From assembly GCA_035606355.1 (NCBI GenBank), contig DATNFO010000082.1:1-14721 (forward strand): a DNA stretch of 14,721 bases. Reading direction: 5' to 3'. How positions within the stretch are numbered: position 1 is the first letter of the stretch; every line of letters starts with the position of its first letter. The position numbers were made by a program, and so were the translations under genes. Under the pieces are notes generated by a model. That model did not search any database. It saw only the letters and a list, made by a program, of their open reading frames with translations, and was not told the origin of the DNA. Below are positions 1 to 7,695 of this stretch, in pieces. The stretch comes from Sulfopaludibacter sp035606355 (lineage in GTDB: Bacteria; Acidobacteriota; Terriglobia; Bryobacterales; Bryobacteraceae).

Positions 1-41
1 CCGGAAACCACTTGATGTGCGCGAGTGCGCGCCGCCGTTTC

Positions 42-1157
42 TCACGCTCCCTGCAAGGTAGACGCCCTCTGGTTAACTGCGCAGTCCGTCGGTAAGCGTC
101 CCAGATCACCGCCTGCCCAGCTTGAGAATCTGCCGGGTTCCTTCTTGAGTTCGATCTCATTTGCGGCTCCGTCTAGCTCCTCCGTCAGCGCTGCGGCGAA
201 TCGCTCCCATTCATCGACCAGGCGCAGCTCGTATGACTCGACTTCATCGCCCACCAGCAATTCTTCCCGCGCCCAACGGGAACGCTGCTCAAAGGCCCGG
301 TAGTAGTCCAGTATGGCCTTCTCGGTTCGGGTCAGGCCAACGTCAATGGCTCTAAGCTGCCTGACAAAAATCCGGTTGTCCGTCTGTGGATCGACGCTAT
401 CAGGCCTCGCGTCCAGGTAGTCGATGGGCAGCGCGTTCGGTCCGAATTGCTCCGCGATTGCGCGGACTTTGTCGTAAACCTCGAAGCCAGCAACTGGTGT
501 CGGAGGGTCGGCTCTCAATTGGTCCACGACCTTGCCGAACCACCAGCCCTCGAGTCTCTCAAACAGTGCGTCCCTGTTTTGGCGATCCACGGCAGCGCGA
601 ATGCGATCCCGGATCTTATCACCGGTGTCCGAGATATCAGGTGAGTTGTCCAGGACGTGGATCGCATCGACGAGCCGGCATTGCTCATCGTCGGTCAAAC
701 CCGAAAATGCTGCGAACGCGGTCTTCAGGTCCTCATTCTTCGAGGTCTGGGCAACTTCGCGAAGCCCGTCAAGAGCGGCGGCGCAGTCCCTCGCGCTACC
801 CGGCCGGCGCGCAGCGGCAATGGAGTTAGCCGGGGCTTCAGCCGTGGTGATGAGCGTCAGCGCTGTGGGCGGCACCTGGATCACGCTGTCCTTTATGTGT
901 GTGCTCCAGATTCGCAGTGTCTTCCACAGCGGAGAGGAAGCGTCCGTCAACCGCGCAGGGACGGTGCTGTGTTTGGTCTGCAGCAGATCGTGGGGTGTGC
1001 CGTCCTGGTTCAGAACAATGTCGTCCAGGGTTTCAAGAACGACCTCTTGTTCTTCGGGACCGTCCAAAAGGAGCCAAAGAGCATATCGCGCCTGATATAG
1101 ATAGCCCAAGCCCGATTCTTGTGCAGAGAAATCAGGCACGCTGGCCTCCCACGCCAT
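42..1157 (-). CDS. ABC-3C effector-like protein with N-terminal Cap4/DUF4297-type nuclease core
   Basis: A 371-residue protein, fourth gene of the hsdRMS operon, starting 23 bases after the hsdS stop. The N-terminus has GYLYQ (residues 18-22), then E42 and D45/D46 in a strand reading VVLETLDDIVL, then Q60-x-K62 in LLQTKHS. This E...QxK spacing is the pattern of PD-(D/E)XK nucleases of the Cap4/DUF4297 kind, so a DNA-cleaving role is likely. Residues about 260-325 (FVRQLRAI, AILDYYRAFEQRSRW, LVDEWERF) resemble the C-terminal domain of ABC-three-component conflict-system effectors, which normally work with a small middle component and an ABC ATPase. Neither partner is visible; they could lie left of position 1. 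The start lacks a clear ribosome site and may rely on coupling. The last 30-odd residues are of poor quality and may follow a frameshift. Family assignment is from remembered motif patterns; its function beside a type I system is inferred. Confidence 0.78.
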   Translation of the reverse strand: MAWEASVPDFSAQESGLGYLYQARYALWLLLDGPEEQEVVLETLDDIVLNQDGTPHDLLQTKHSTVPARLTDASSPLWKTLRIWSTHIKDSVIQVPPTALTLITTAEAPANSIAAARRPGSARDCAAALDGLREVAQTSKNEDLKTAFAAFSGLTDDEQCRLVDAIHVLDNSPDISDTGDKIRDRIRAAVDRQNRDALFERLEGWWFGKVVDQLRADPPTPVAGFEVYDKVRAIAEQFGPNALPIDYLDARPDSVDPQTDNRIFVRQLRAIDVGLTRTEKAILDYYRAFEQRSRWAREELLVGDEVESYELRLVDEWERFAAALTEELDGAANEIELKKEPGRFSSWAGGDLGRLPTDCAVNQRASTLQGA

Positions 1158-1180
1158 TGGGCTGCTGCGGGTGTCTCATC

Positions 1181-2368
1181 TCAGACTTCTCCACGGAAAG
1201 CGCGGTTGAGAACGGCAGGCAACATGGCGTCGAGGTCAGCCGAGACCTGAGAATGAGGTTCCTCAAGTGCCTTGGTTTGGGATTCGAGCACGTGCAGGCG
1301 ATTAATGGTGGCTTGCTGCTTCGGAATTGGCGGCAGAGGGACAGTAATATCCTTGAGACGCCCAACGCTGAGAATCCGAAGGCCACTGGTCGTTCGGCTG
1401 CGCTCCTGCATTTGCGTCTGCCCGTCTGCGCTGTTTAGATACGCGTTCAGGTATTCCGGTAATATGGCCGACCGTTCTGGTCGGATGCGAATCAGGTGAT
1501 TCTGATGAACACAGCGGTCGATCTCGCCGCGGAAGAGTGCGGTTCTCCCAATCTGGTCGAGGCTCCCGTTGCCCTCGACGACCAGGACGTCTCCGGGAAT
1601 CAGCATCCAACGCTCAAATTCATCTGGCGTTACCTCAAAATAGCGGTGGTCGTCCGTGCGAATCAAGTTCCGCTGTACGTGTGCAACAGTCAAATAGCGG
1701 ACCGGATTCAGAGCCGCAGTTCGGTGGGGACCTTTCTGAATACCGCCGGTAACCTCCGCGATTGCGCCGATCTTGATTTCGGGTCCGTGGAACAGTTCGC
1801 GGCCAAACCGAAGCGAGGTGACTCGAAGCATGTTATTGCTCTCAGCGCGCAGCACCTTGGCTTCCGCGATAAGCTTCGATACGCTGTCGATGATCCCGAC
1901 TATCCGCTGCTGCTCATCAATTGGCGGAAGCGGAACGACCTGCTGGAGGAACGCGCTCCGAGATAGCGTGCGGTTTCGCCCGGCACCGCCCGGCGAAACG
2001 CGTCCTAACAAATCAAGCCCAGCAGGTGTGGTGAGGTAGGCCACAAGGAAATGGGAACTGAGTCTCCGCTCGTCGCATCGAAACGTCGGGAAGCGGTGGG
2101 ACGCTATCATATCCTTCTCTGCCTCGCCCAACACGGCGACCGCTCCCTCCCACGCAAAGACGATGTTCAGAACAAAGTCCCCTGGAGCAACGTGAAACAC
2201 CCTCTTAGTTCCGAGGCCGATTCCAGACACTGGCTCCTTGTGGAACACCCCTTTGCCATGTGACCGAATCCCGATCTCTCGATACGTAGCGTCCGGATTC
2301 ACTTCCACAGGACGGGGAACATGGTGCACGACCTCTGCCAGCCTGACGCTCTCCCAGTTGCTATTCAT
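1181..2368 (-). CDS. hsdS: Type I restriction-modification specificity subunit HsdS
   Basis: A 395-residue specificity subunit that directs the methylase-nuclease complex to a bipartite DNA target. It has the expected two-fold layout: a first target-recognition domain (about 1-145), a conserved spacer starting PLPPIDEQQRIV (147-158) followed by helix, a second recognition domain (about 198-342), and a repeat of the conserved element, PLPPIPKQQATI (344-355), with a C-terminal helix. The two PLPPI elements mark the helical spacers that set the distance between the half-sites. Length is normal. The ATG start overlaps the end of hsdM by 8 bases, so translation is probably coupled. The recognised sequence cannot be read from the protein alone. 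Confidence 0.96.
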   Translation of the reverse strand: MNSNWESVRLAEVVHHVPRPVEVNPDATYREIGIRSHGKGVFHKEPVSGIGLGTKRVFHVAPGDFVLNIVFAWEGAVAVLGEAEKDMIASHRFPTFRCDERRLSSHFLVAYLTTPAGLDLLGRVSPGGAGRNRTLSRSAFLQQVVPLPPIDEQQRIVGIIDSVSKLIAEAKVLRAESNNMLRVTSLRFGRELFHGPEIKIGAIAEVTGGIQKGPHRTAALNPVRYLTVAHVQRNLIRTDDHRYFEVTPDEFERWMLIPGDVLVVEGNGSLDQIGRTALFRGEIDRCVHQNHLIRIRPERSAILPEYLNAYLNSADGQTQMQERSRTTSGLRILSVGRLKDITVPLPPIPKQQATINRLHVLESQTKALEEPHSQVSADLDAMLPAVLNRAFRGEV

Positions 2369-3902
2369 GATTCTGCTCGCCGAGTAGCTCGCAGATTCTG
2401 CCCATGATCTCCACGATGCGATGCTCTTTCTTCAAGATGCTTGCGGCAAGCTCGCCAGGAGATCGATGCGAGATATCTTCTTCGGCCCGCGGGTTTGTGC
2501 GGTCCAGGTTACAGCCGTTTGCCAGCAGTTCCGAGGCCGGGACGCGCCATGCACGGTCGTTCTCTTCTCGTTTTCTCCACCAGCGGAGGCACGGCTCAAA
2601 CTCGTCAAACTGTATCGGCGCTGTTTTCGTGTAGTTCTTGCGGCCGTCCGGGCGCGGCTGCTCGTAATACCACACATTCTTTGTCGGGCCTGAGCGATCA
2701 AAGAAGAGCAGGTTCGTCGGAATCGAGGTGTATGGTGAGAACACTCCATTCGGCAGCCTGACAATCGTATGAAGGTTGAATTCCTTGAGCAGATCCTCCT
2801 TGATTCTGGTGCAGATGCCTTCTCCAAAGAGAACTCCGTTCGGAACGACGACTGCAGCCCGTCCCGGCTTCGGCTGCCGCCGCAACTTCCGCATGATGAG
2901 TTGCAGGAACAACAGCGCAGTTTCAGCGGACTGCTTATCATCCGGGAAGTTCGATAGGATCCCGCGCTCCTCCTCGCCGCCAAACGGCGGGTTCGTCATA
3001 ATGACGTCCGCGCGGTCCCGGTCGCCAATTTGCGCCAGTGGGAATCGCAGGCTGTTCTCCGGATCGATCTTCGGCGCCTCCAGCCCGTGCAGGAGCAGGT
3101 TCATCTGGCAGAGCAGGTACGGCAGCGGCTTGGCCTCACCGCCGAAGATACTGCGCTCCTGGACGGCCTTCCGGTCCTGAACCGTCTTGCACTGCTTTTT
3201 GAGATGAGAGTAGGCCTCCACCAGGAAACCACCAGTGCCGCAAGCAGGATCGAGAACCGTCTCACCCACCCTCGGATCCAACACCTCGACCATGAACCGC
3301 ACCACCGCGCGCGGCGTGTAGAACTCGCCGTTCTGGCCGGCGGCGTCGCGCATCTCCTTGAGCATCGACTCGTACAGGTGGCCGAGCGTGAACATCTCTT
3401 CCTTCGCCAGGAAGTGGATGCCGTTCACCTTGTTGATCACGTCGCGCAGCAGGTACCCGGAGATCATATTGTTCGCGACGCCGGAAAACACCGTGGCGAT
3501 CACCTGGCGCCGCCCGCCGTTCCCATTGCCGCCGCGAAGTCCGCGCAGGTAGGTGAACAGACCCGCTCCCTTCTTGCCGTTAGGGAGCACGGCTTCTTCC
3601 TGGTTGATAAATGCCAGGAGTTCGGGGCCAGTGATGCCGTCTTCCTTCGCGGCCCAGTCGCGCCATCGGTACGGCTTGTCGATGGAGGGGCGGTACTTCT
3701 CGCCACGCAGTTCGGCTCGCGATTCCTCAATCTGCTCCATGTCGTCCAGGAACTTCAGGAACATGATCCACGTGAGCATCGGCAAGCGGCCGAGGTCACT
3801 AGACAACCCCTTGTCCTTCCGCATGATGTCGCGAGCTGTTTTGATCAGGCTGCCCAGTTGTTGCGCCGTGGTGAGCGGCACCCTTGGTTTCGATTTCGCC
3901 AA
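2361..3902 (-). CDS. hsdM: Type I restriction-modification DNA methyltransferase subunit HsdM
   Basis: A 513-residue N6-adenine methyltransferase of a type I system, using S-adenosylmethionine. Seen directly: an N-terminal helical region (about 10-185), GEFYTPR (192-198) just before the catalytic fold, the SAM-binding motif DPACGTGGF (218-226), and the catalytic NPPF motif (304-307). Length is normal. The start is TTG, reading MAKSKPRVP, chosen because a strong GAGGAG ribosome site sits 7 bases upstream (positions 3910-3915) and no better in-frame start is present. It begins 13 bases after the hsdR stop and overlaps hsdS by 8 bases. With HsdS it forms the protective methylase; with HsdR, the restriction complex. 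Confidence 0.98.
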   Translation of the reverse strand: MAKSKPRVPLTTAQQLGSLIKTARDIMRKDKGLSSDLGRLPMLTWIMFLKFLDDMEQIEESRAELRGEKYRPSIDKPYRWRDWAAKEDGITGPELLAFINQEEAVLPNGKKGAGLFTYLRGLRGGNGNGGRRQVIATVFSGVANNMISGYLLRDVINKVNGIHFLAKEEMFTLGHLYESMLKEMRDAAGQNGEFYTPRAVVRFMVEVLDPRVGETVLDPACGTGGFLVEAYSHLKKQCKTVQDRKAVQERSIFGGEAKPLPYLLCQMNLLLHGLEAPKIDPENSLRFPLAQIGDRDRADVIMTNPPFGGEEERGILSNFPDDKQSAETALLFLQLIMRKLRRQPKPGRAAVVVPNGVLFGEGICTRIKEDLLKEFNLHTIVRLPNGVFSPYTSIPTNLLFFDRSGPTKNVWYYEQPRPDGRKNYTKTAPIQFDEFEPCLRWWRKREENDRAWRVPASELLANGCNLDRTNPRAEEDISHRSPGELAASILKKEHRIVEIMGRICELLGEQNHE

Positions 3903-3909
3903 CTACTGT

Positions 3910-3915
3910 CTCCTC
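3910..3915 (-). promoter_or_regulatory. Strong ribosome binding site for hsdM
   Basis: On the minus strand GAGGAG lies just after the hsdR stop codon and 7 bases before the TTG start of hsdM. It is the best Shine-Dalgarno match in the operon and fixes the hsdM start at a non-ATG codon. Confidence 0.75.
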
Positions 3916-6279
3916 TTATGCCGCATAAAGCAATGTTTGCAGATCGTTGACCGCCTGGCGAAGGCGGTCGGAGCCGCCGAACAGCCGTGAGATTTCCATC
4001 ACGTTACCGTGTTGCGAAATAGGGGGCACTTCCAAGATATCCGGCAGCAGAAACTGGGCCACGCCGTGCTCCGCGTATTTGTCCAGCAGGTCGTTGAGCA
4101 CCGCCCGTGCGTCCGGGCCGAACTGGTCGAAGAAGTCCTTCTTTTCGCTCCGGAGCCGCTGCGCGCGCTCCCGCCGTGTCCGCAGCGGAGCATTGAACGC
4201 GACGTGGCAGAGCAGGTCGAAGGGATCGGCATCGGGCGCATCAGCAGCGCGCGCCAGCTCCTCGAAGTCAACGCCACGGTCGGCAAGCTTCTCAATAATG
4301 GCCGCCCGCGTCTTCGGATCGGACCAGTCACGCCGCAGATCCGCCGCGTTGCGGTAGAAGGTCCGCACCCGCTCCGCAGTGTAGTCGGTGAACTTCACCA
4401 CCGTGAGTTGACGGCCGTCCGGATCCAGTTCATAGACCAGATGCGCAGCCACGTCCACGTGGCCGCCGTCAAAGTAGTACTTGCGGTGCTCGTCTGGCCC
4501 CTCCTCAAAGATGGGGCCGCCGGGCGGCTCCGGTTCCGCTGGCTCTTCGGGCTTCACCACAAGCCTGGGCTTTACCGGCTTGCCCTCGCCATCCACCTCT
4601 TCCTGCGTCTCGATCACCGGATCGCCGTCGAACGCCGGGTCGGCAAACAGGCGCGTTGCCGAGCCGGTGTAATCCAGGATATTGAAGAACAGTTTGCCGT
4701 AATCGTCGCGCACGCGCGTGCCGCGGCCGATGATCTGCTTGAACTCGATCATGGAGTTAATTACGCGGACCAGAACGATGTTCTTGCAAGTGGGGGCGTC
4801 CACTCCCGTAGTCAGCATCTGCGACGTGGTCAGGATAACTGGGGTTTCCCGCTCGAGGTCCTGAAAATTGCTGAGGTGCCCCCGCCCGAGGTCTCCCTCG
4901 TTTGATGTCACCCTGCAGATATAGTCCGGATACTGCTGAACCAGGTCGGTGTTCAGATTGACCAGCGCCTTGCGCATCTCAGCCGCGTGTTCCTGGTCCA
5001 CACAGAACACGATCGTTTTCGCGAATGGATCGGTCTTGCGAAGGAACTCGGTCAGGTGCTTGGCGACACATTCGGTGCGGGCGAGAAGAGCAATCCGGCG
5101 CTCGAAGTCGTTGGTGTGGTACTCGTCATCCGGAATGTCGCGGCCGTAACGGTCCAGATCTCCCTGGCTCGGCCGCCAGCCTGCGGCGTCCCATTGGGTG
5201 ACGACGCGGTGGACCCGGTATGGCGCGAGGAACCCGTCGTCGATCCCTTGCCGGAGGCTGTAGGTGTAGACCGGATCGCCGAAGTAGCGGTACGTGTCGG
5301 CGTTATCTTCCTGCTTCGGCGTCGCCGTCATGCCGATCTGGTAGGCAGGCGCGAAGTAATTGAGAATATCCCGCCAGTTGCCCTCGTCGCGTGCGCTCCC
5401 CCGGTGGCATTCATCCACAATGATCAGGTCAAAGAAATCCGGCGCGTACTCGCGGTACAGCCCGGGTCGATTCTCATCCTTCGCGATGGCCTGGTAGATG
5501 GCAAAGTACATCTCCCGGCTTTTGTTGGCCACGCCACCCTCGATCTTCCAACGGGCATCGCCGAAAGGCGTGAAGGTCTTGTCCTTGGGGTCGTCGATCA
5601 GGATGTTGCGGTCGGCCAGGTAGAGAATGCGTGGTCGGCGGTATTCCTTTTGTGGATCGCGGTTCCATCGCGAACTCCAGAGCTTCCAGCAGATCTGAAA
5701 TGCGACGACGGTTTTGCCGGTCCCAGTGGCCATGGTGAGCAGGATCCGTCGCCTCACCTGTAGGATGGACTCAACCGCGCGGTTGATGGCGATCTCCTGG
5801 TAGTAGCGCGGAGACTTCCCGCTCAGGTGGTACGCCGGCGTGAGAAGCCGATCGGCAGATTGGGCCGATAGCCCACTGCTGGCAAGAAGGCGGCACCACA
5901 GCTCGTCAGGTGTCGGGAAATCAGAAACGGCGCGCTCGCGACCTTGGAGAAAATCGAATTCGACGATCTCGTGGCCATTGGTGGAGTAGGCGAACTTGAG
6001 TCCGAGAATCCGGGCGTAGTCCTTGGCCTGTTGCAACCCGTCCGGGGCGCAACAGTATGATGCCTTGGCCTCCACCACCGCAATGCTCAGATCCGGACGA
6101 TACCGGAGCAGATAATCGGCACGCTTGCCTGGGCGCCGGCGGCCTTTGCTTCCGGCGGCGATGATCCGACCGTCCGTAAATGTTACCTGCTCATTAAGAC
6201 GATGGGGATCCGTGTCCCATCCAGCGGCCTGGAGCTTCGGGACGACGAACTTCCGGCATGTGTCGGCTTCATTTGCCAT
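3916..6279 (-). CDS. hsdR: Type I restriction-modification endonuclease/translocase subunit HsdR
   Basis: A 787-residue ATP-dependent translocase and endonuclease. The N-terminal nuclease core shows D55 (ADYLL), then E70 and K72 in VVEAK, the PD-(D/E)XK triad. The helicase motor follows: Walker A ATGTGKT (184-190), DECH box (289-292), TAT motif III (318-320), motif V-like TTGVDAP (490-496) and motif VI QIIGRGTR (515-522). The C-terminal region (about 600-787) corresponds in place and length to the HsdR-binding tail of the shorter EcoEI-like HsdR proteins, which suggests the type IB branch; the longer EcoKI-like proteins exceed 1000 residues. All catalytic motifs are intact, so the protein should be active. 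It is the first gene of the operon and sits behind a recognisable promoter. The ATG has no strong ribosome site. Confidence 0.97.
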   Translation of the reverse strand: MANEADTCRKFVVPKLQAAGWDTDPHRLNEQVTFTDGRIIAAGSKGRRRPGKRADYLLRYRPDLSIAVVEAKASYCCAPDGLQQAKDYARILGLKFAYSTNGHEIVEFDFLQGRERAVSDFPTPDELWCRLLASSGLSAQSADRLLTPAYHLSGKSPRYYQEIAINRAVESILQVRRRILLTMATGTGKTVVAFQICWKLWSSRWNRDPQKEYRRPRILYLADRNILIDDPKDKTFTPFGDARWKIEGGVANKSREMYFAIYQAIAKDENRPGLYREYAPDFFDLIIVDECHRGSARDEGNWRDILNYFAPAYQIGMTATPKQEDNADTYRYFGDPVYTYSLRQGIDDGFLAPYRVHRVVTQWDAAGWRPSQGDLDRYGRDIPDDEYHTNDFERRIALLARTECVAKHLTEFLRKTDPFAKTIVFCVDQEHAAEMRKALVNLNTDLVQQYPDYICRVTSNEGDLGRGHLSNFQDLERETPVILTTSQMLTTGVDAPTCKNIVLVRVINSMIEFKQIIGRGTRVRDDYGKLFFNILDYTGSATRLFADPAFDGDPVIETQEEVDGEGKPVKPRLVVKPEEPAEPEPPGGPIFEEGPDEHRKYYFDGGHVDVAAHLVYELDPDGRQLTVVKFTDYTAERVRTFYRNAADLRRDWSDPKTRAAIIEKLADRGVDFEELARAADAPDADPFDLLCHVAFNAPLRTRRERAQRLRSEKKDFFDQFGPDARAVLNDLLDKYAEHGVAQFLLPDILEVPPISQHGNVMEISRLFGGSDRLRQAVNDLQTLLYAA

Positions 6280-6320
6280 GAGGGGCCTAAAGTAACGGAT
6301 CGCACTTTATAGAATAAGCC

Positions 6321-6350
6321 TTTATAACCGTATTGGATACAACGCTGCAA
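6321..6350 (-). promoter_or_regulatory. Candidate sigma70-type promoter for the hsdRMS operon
   Basis: On the minus strand a -35-like TTGCAG (6345-6350) is followed after 18 bases by a -10-like TATAAA (6321-6326), about 40 bases before the hsdR ATG. The segment is AT-rich against a GC-rich background. The -35 match is weak. Confidence 0.45.
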
Positions 6351-6461
6351 GCCTGTTGAAGCTCTGCTAGAAATGATTCGTGCCGCGCACGCTGGGCGAT
6401 GGCATGTATGAATCGAGTTGCGTGGTATTCTCTTGGCGCGTGTCACTCATCGGCAAATCGA

Positions 6462-6593
6462 ATGGCAGGGATCATCAAACCGATTACGGACCACGAAGGA
6501 ACTGAGCGGCAGGCTCGCGTCGCTCGCGCGCTGGCGTCCGTGCAACTTGAGGGGCTTGAACCGACCGATGCGGCCACCTCAAATCCGTACTGA
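6462..6593 (+). pseudogene. VbhA-like class I Fic antitoxin remnant, C-terminus lost
   Basis: A 43-residue reading from ATG: after MAGIIKPITDHEG comes ERQARVARALASV, then SVQLEGLEPTDAA, then an abrupt TSNPY and stop. The segment matches the VbhA antitoxin pattern, and SVQLEG fits the (S/T)xxxE(G/N) inhibitory motif with which class I antitoxins block the ATP site of Fic AMP-transferases. VbhA-like proteins normally run on for about 20 residues past this point, typically with a YxxGEI-like stretch, which is absent here. No Fic toxin motif (HPFxxGNG) is found nearby. It reads away from hsdR, with about 180 bases between the two starts. I infer a leftover toxin-antitoxin module cut off by recombination, perhaps at the tRNA fragment 65 bases further on. 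It could still be a very short functional protein. Confidence 0.5.
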
Positions 6594-6657
6594 TAATCCA
6601 CATTAAGGCTTCACGTCCTGGCGTAGGAGACGACGGCGAGTTCGATGAAGAAATGTT

Positions 6658-6700
6658 TGGCTCCGCAAACAAGACTCAAACCTGCAACCCTTCCGTTAAC
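6658..6700 (-). other. tRNA-Asn 3' fragment (possible attachment site), copy 1
   Basis: Read on the minus strand, this is the 3' half of an asparagine tRNA: GTTAA with the GTT anticodon, CGGAA, variable GGGTT, T-arm GCAGG with loop TTTGAGT and CTTGT, acceptor strand TTGCGGA, discriminator G, then CCA (6658-6660). No D-arm or 5' acceptor strand precedes it, and the expected T-loop TTCGAGT carries a C-to-T change, so it is not a working tRNA. Bases 6666-6700 recur at 13279-13313 with a single mismatch and the same orientation. A 3' tRNA fragment is the classic footprint of an integrase-type island, but no integrase is in view. Confidence 0.7.
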
Positions 6701-6872
6701 GGAGATCAGAAGTTGTCAAAACCCGTGATGCAGCGACGGGATTGAGACTGAATCCGTCAAACAGCTTCACTCCGCTTCGTGCGTTCATCCCCGCGAAATA
6801 ACCCTACTCGGTTCAGTTATCGAAAGACAGGAGCCGCGGCGCGCCTTCCCGGTCCGTGGACGGCAGGTTTCC

Positions 6873-7217
6873 CTACCCAAGCGAAACTGCCGTTTTAAAC
6901 TCGTGGCGATGTATTCTAATTGCGGTCCCTGTGTCATCGACTCGCAACACGGTTCCTTCGACTGAGAGCGAGAGGCTAACGGAGCCGTCGAGAAGAGCCG
7001 GCCATCTAATGGACACTTCGACCGCAGCGCCCGGCGGGAGTTGACGATCCAAAACGCAGTTCATTCCGCCGACCGACAGGTTCAATGTTCTGCCCGCGCC
7101 CTGGGCGACGACGGTTCTCCGATAAACCTGCCGCCATTTGACCGGCAAGGCGAGTGGAAATCGTTTTTCAGCCCGGCGGCATCCGAAATCCTGCGATTCA
7201 TCAAGGCTTTCAGGCAT
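6873..7217 (-). CDS. PilZ domain protein (cyclic-di-GMP binding type)
   Basis: A 114-residue protein from ATG at 7217; the frame is open up to 7286 if an earlier start is used. It carries both PilZ signatures: an RxxxR element (R15-AEK-R19, in CRRAEKRFPL) and the NxSxxG element NLSVGG (46-51), about 30 residues apart as usual, followed by beta-strand-rich sequence. PilZ domains bind cyclic-di-GMP and pass the signal to motility, polysaccharide or adhesion machinery. There is no partner domain, so this is a stand-alone adaptor. It reads away from the response regulator gene that begins about 480 bases further right. The start is uncertain because no clear ribosome site is present. Target unknown. 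Confidence 0.83.
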   Translation of the reverse strand: MPESLDESQDFGCRRAEKRFPLALPVKWRQVYRRTVVAQGAGRTLNLSVGGMNCVLDRQLPPGAAVEVSIRWPALLDGSVSLSLSVEGTVLRVDDTGTAIRIHRHEFKTAVSLG

Positions 7218-7286
7218 GGCGTTGCTTCTGCGTCGTTCAGCCCATTCGATTCCTTTGGGTCGCGTTAGCAGCCATGAACCTTGCAA

Positions 7287-7695
7287 TGTTCCAGAAGCAA
7301 TTCGCGAATGTCCGGAGCGGATTGCGACTTCGCGGCGGGATCTCCAACGGCTGAGAGGGGGTCTCTTTGACTTCGATCCGCAGCAAGGGCGAGAGCCAGG
7401 ACGAGTCGGTCGCGTGCGGAGCAGGGTTTTTGCATGCTGCTACGCATAAGTCTATCGAAGGTCCTTGGGAAGTCAACCGCCCGAAGCCGCTGCCTTTGGG
7501 GTGCGCCGAGAGAGATAACCAAAGAGAGTGTGCCGAAGCGCCAGGCCCGCTTTCGCGCCCATGATCCAATCTTCGCCCGACGCAAAGCAACTGTAGCGTA
7601 GCTCCAATTGGCCATTAACAATTCCGCATTTCCAGCCGAACGGCTACTGCGTGAGCGCGACATTCCGAAATACAATCATCGTCGGTCTATCCCCT
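7287..7695. other. Stretch without a recognisable gene
   Basis: About 400 bases between the PilZ gene and the response regulator. Open frames exist on both strands (the longest, on the minus strand, spans 7265-7675) but they are arginine/serine-rich, show no motif I recognise and have no ribosome site. It should hold the promoters of both flanking genes, but I cannot point to a convincing one. Confidence 0.5.

Noticed and set aside
1181..2368. Phase-variable hsdS with inverted or tandem repeats
   Set aside because: The two halves share only the PLPPI conserved elements; I saw no long DNA repeats, invertase gene or second hsdS in the window.
3030..3950. Long plus-strand frame of 306 codons
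   Set aside because: It lies wholly opposite hsdM, whose catalytic motifs are clear. It is valine/arginine/histidine-rich with no motif, as expected for the antisense of a GC-rich gene.
4009..5763. Long plus-strand frames of 298 and 258 codons (4009-4905 and 4987-5763)
   Set aside because: Both are antisense to the intact helicase and nuclease parts of hsdR, and neither has recognisable domains.
6640..6740. Functional tRNA-Asn gene at copy 1 (and likewise at 13260-13350)
   Set aside because: No D-arm or 5' acceptor strand on the minus strand before either fragment, the anticodon stem does not pair, and copy 2 lacks CCA.
7265..7675. Minus-strand frame of 136 codons upstream of the PilZ gene
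   Set aside because: It overlaps the PilZ upstream region, is arginine/serine-rich and has no ribosome site or motif.
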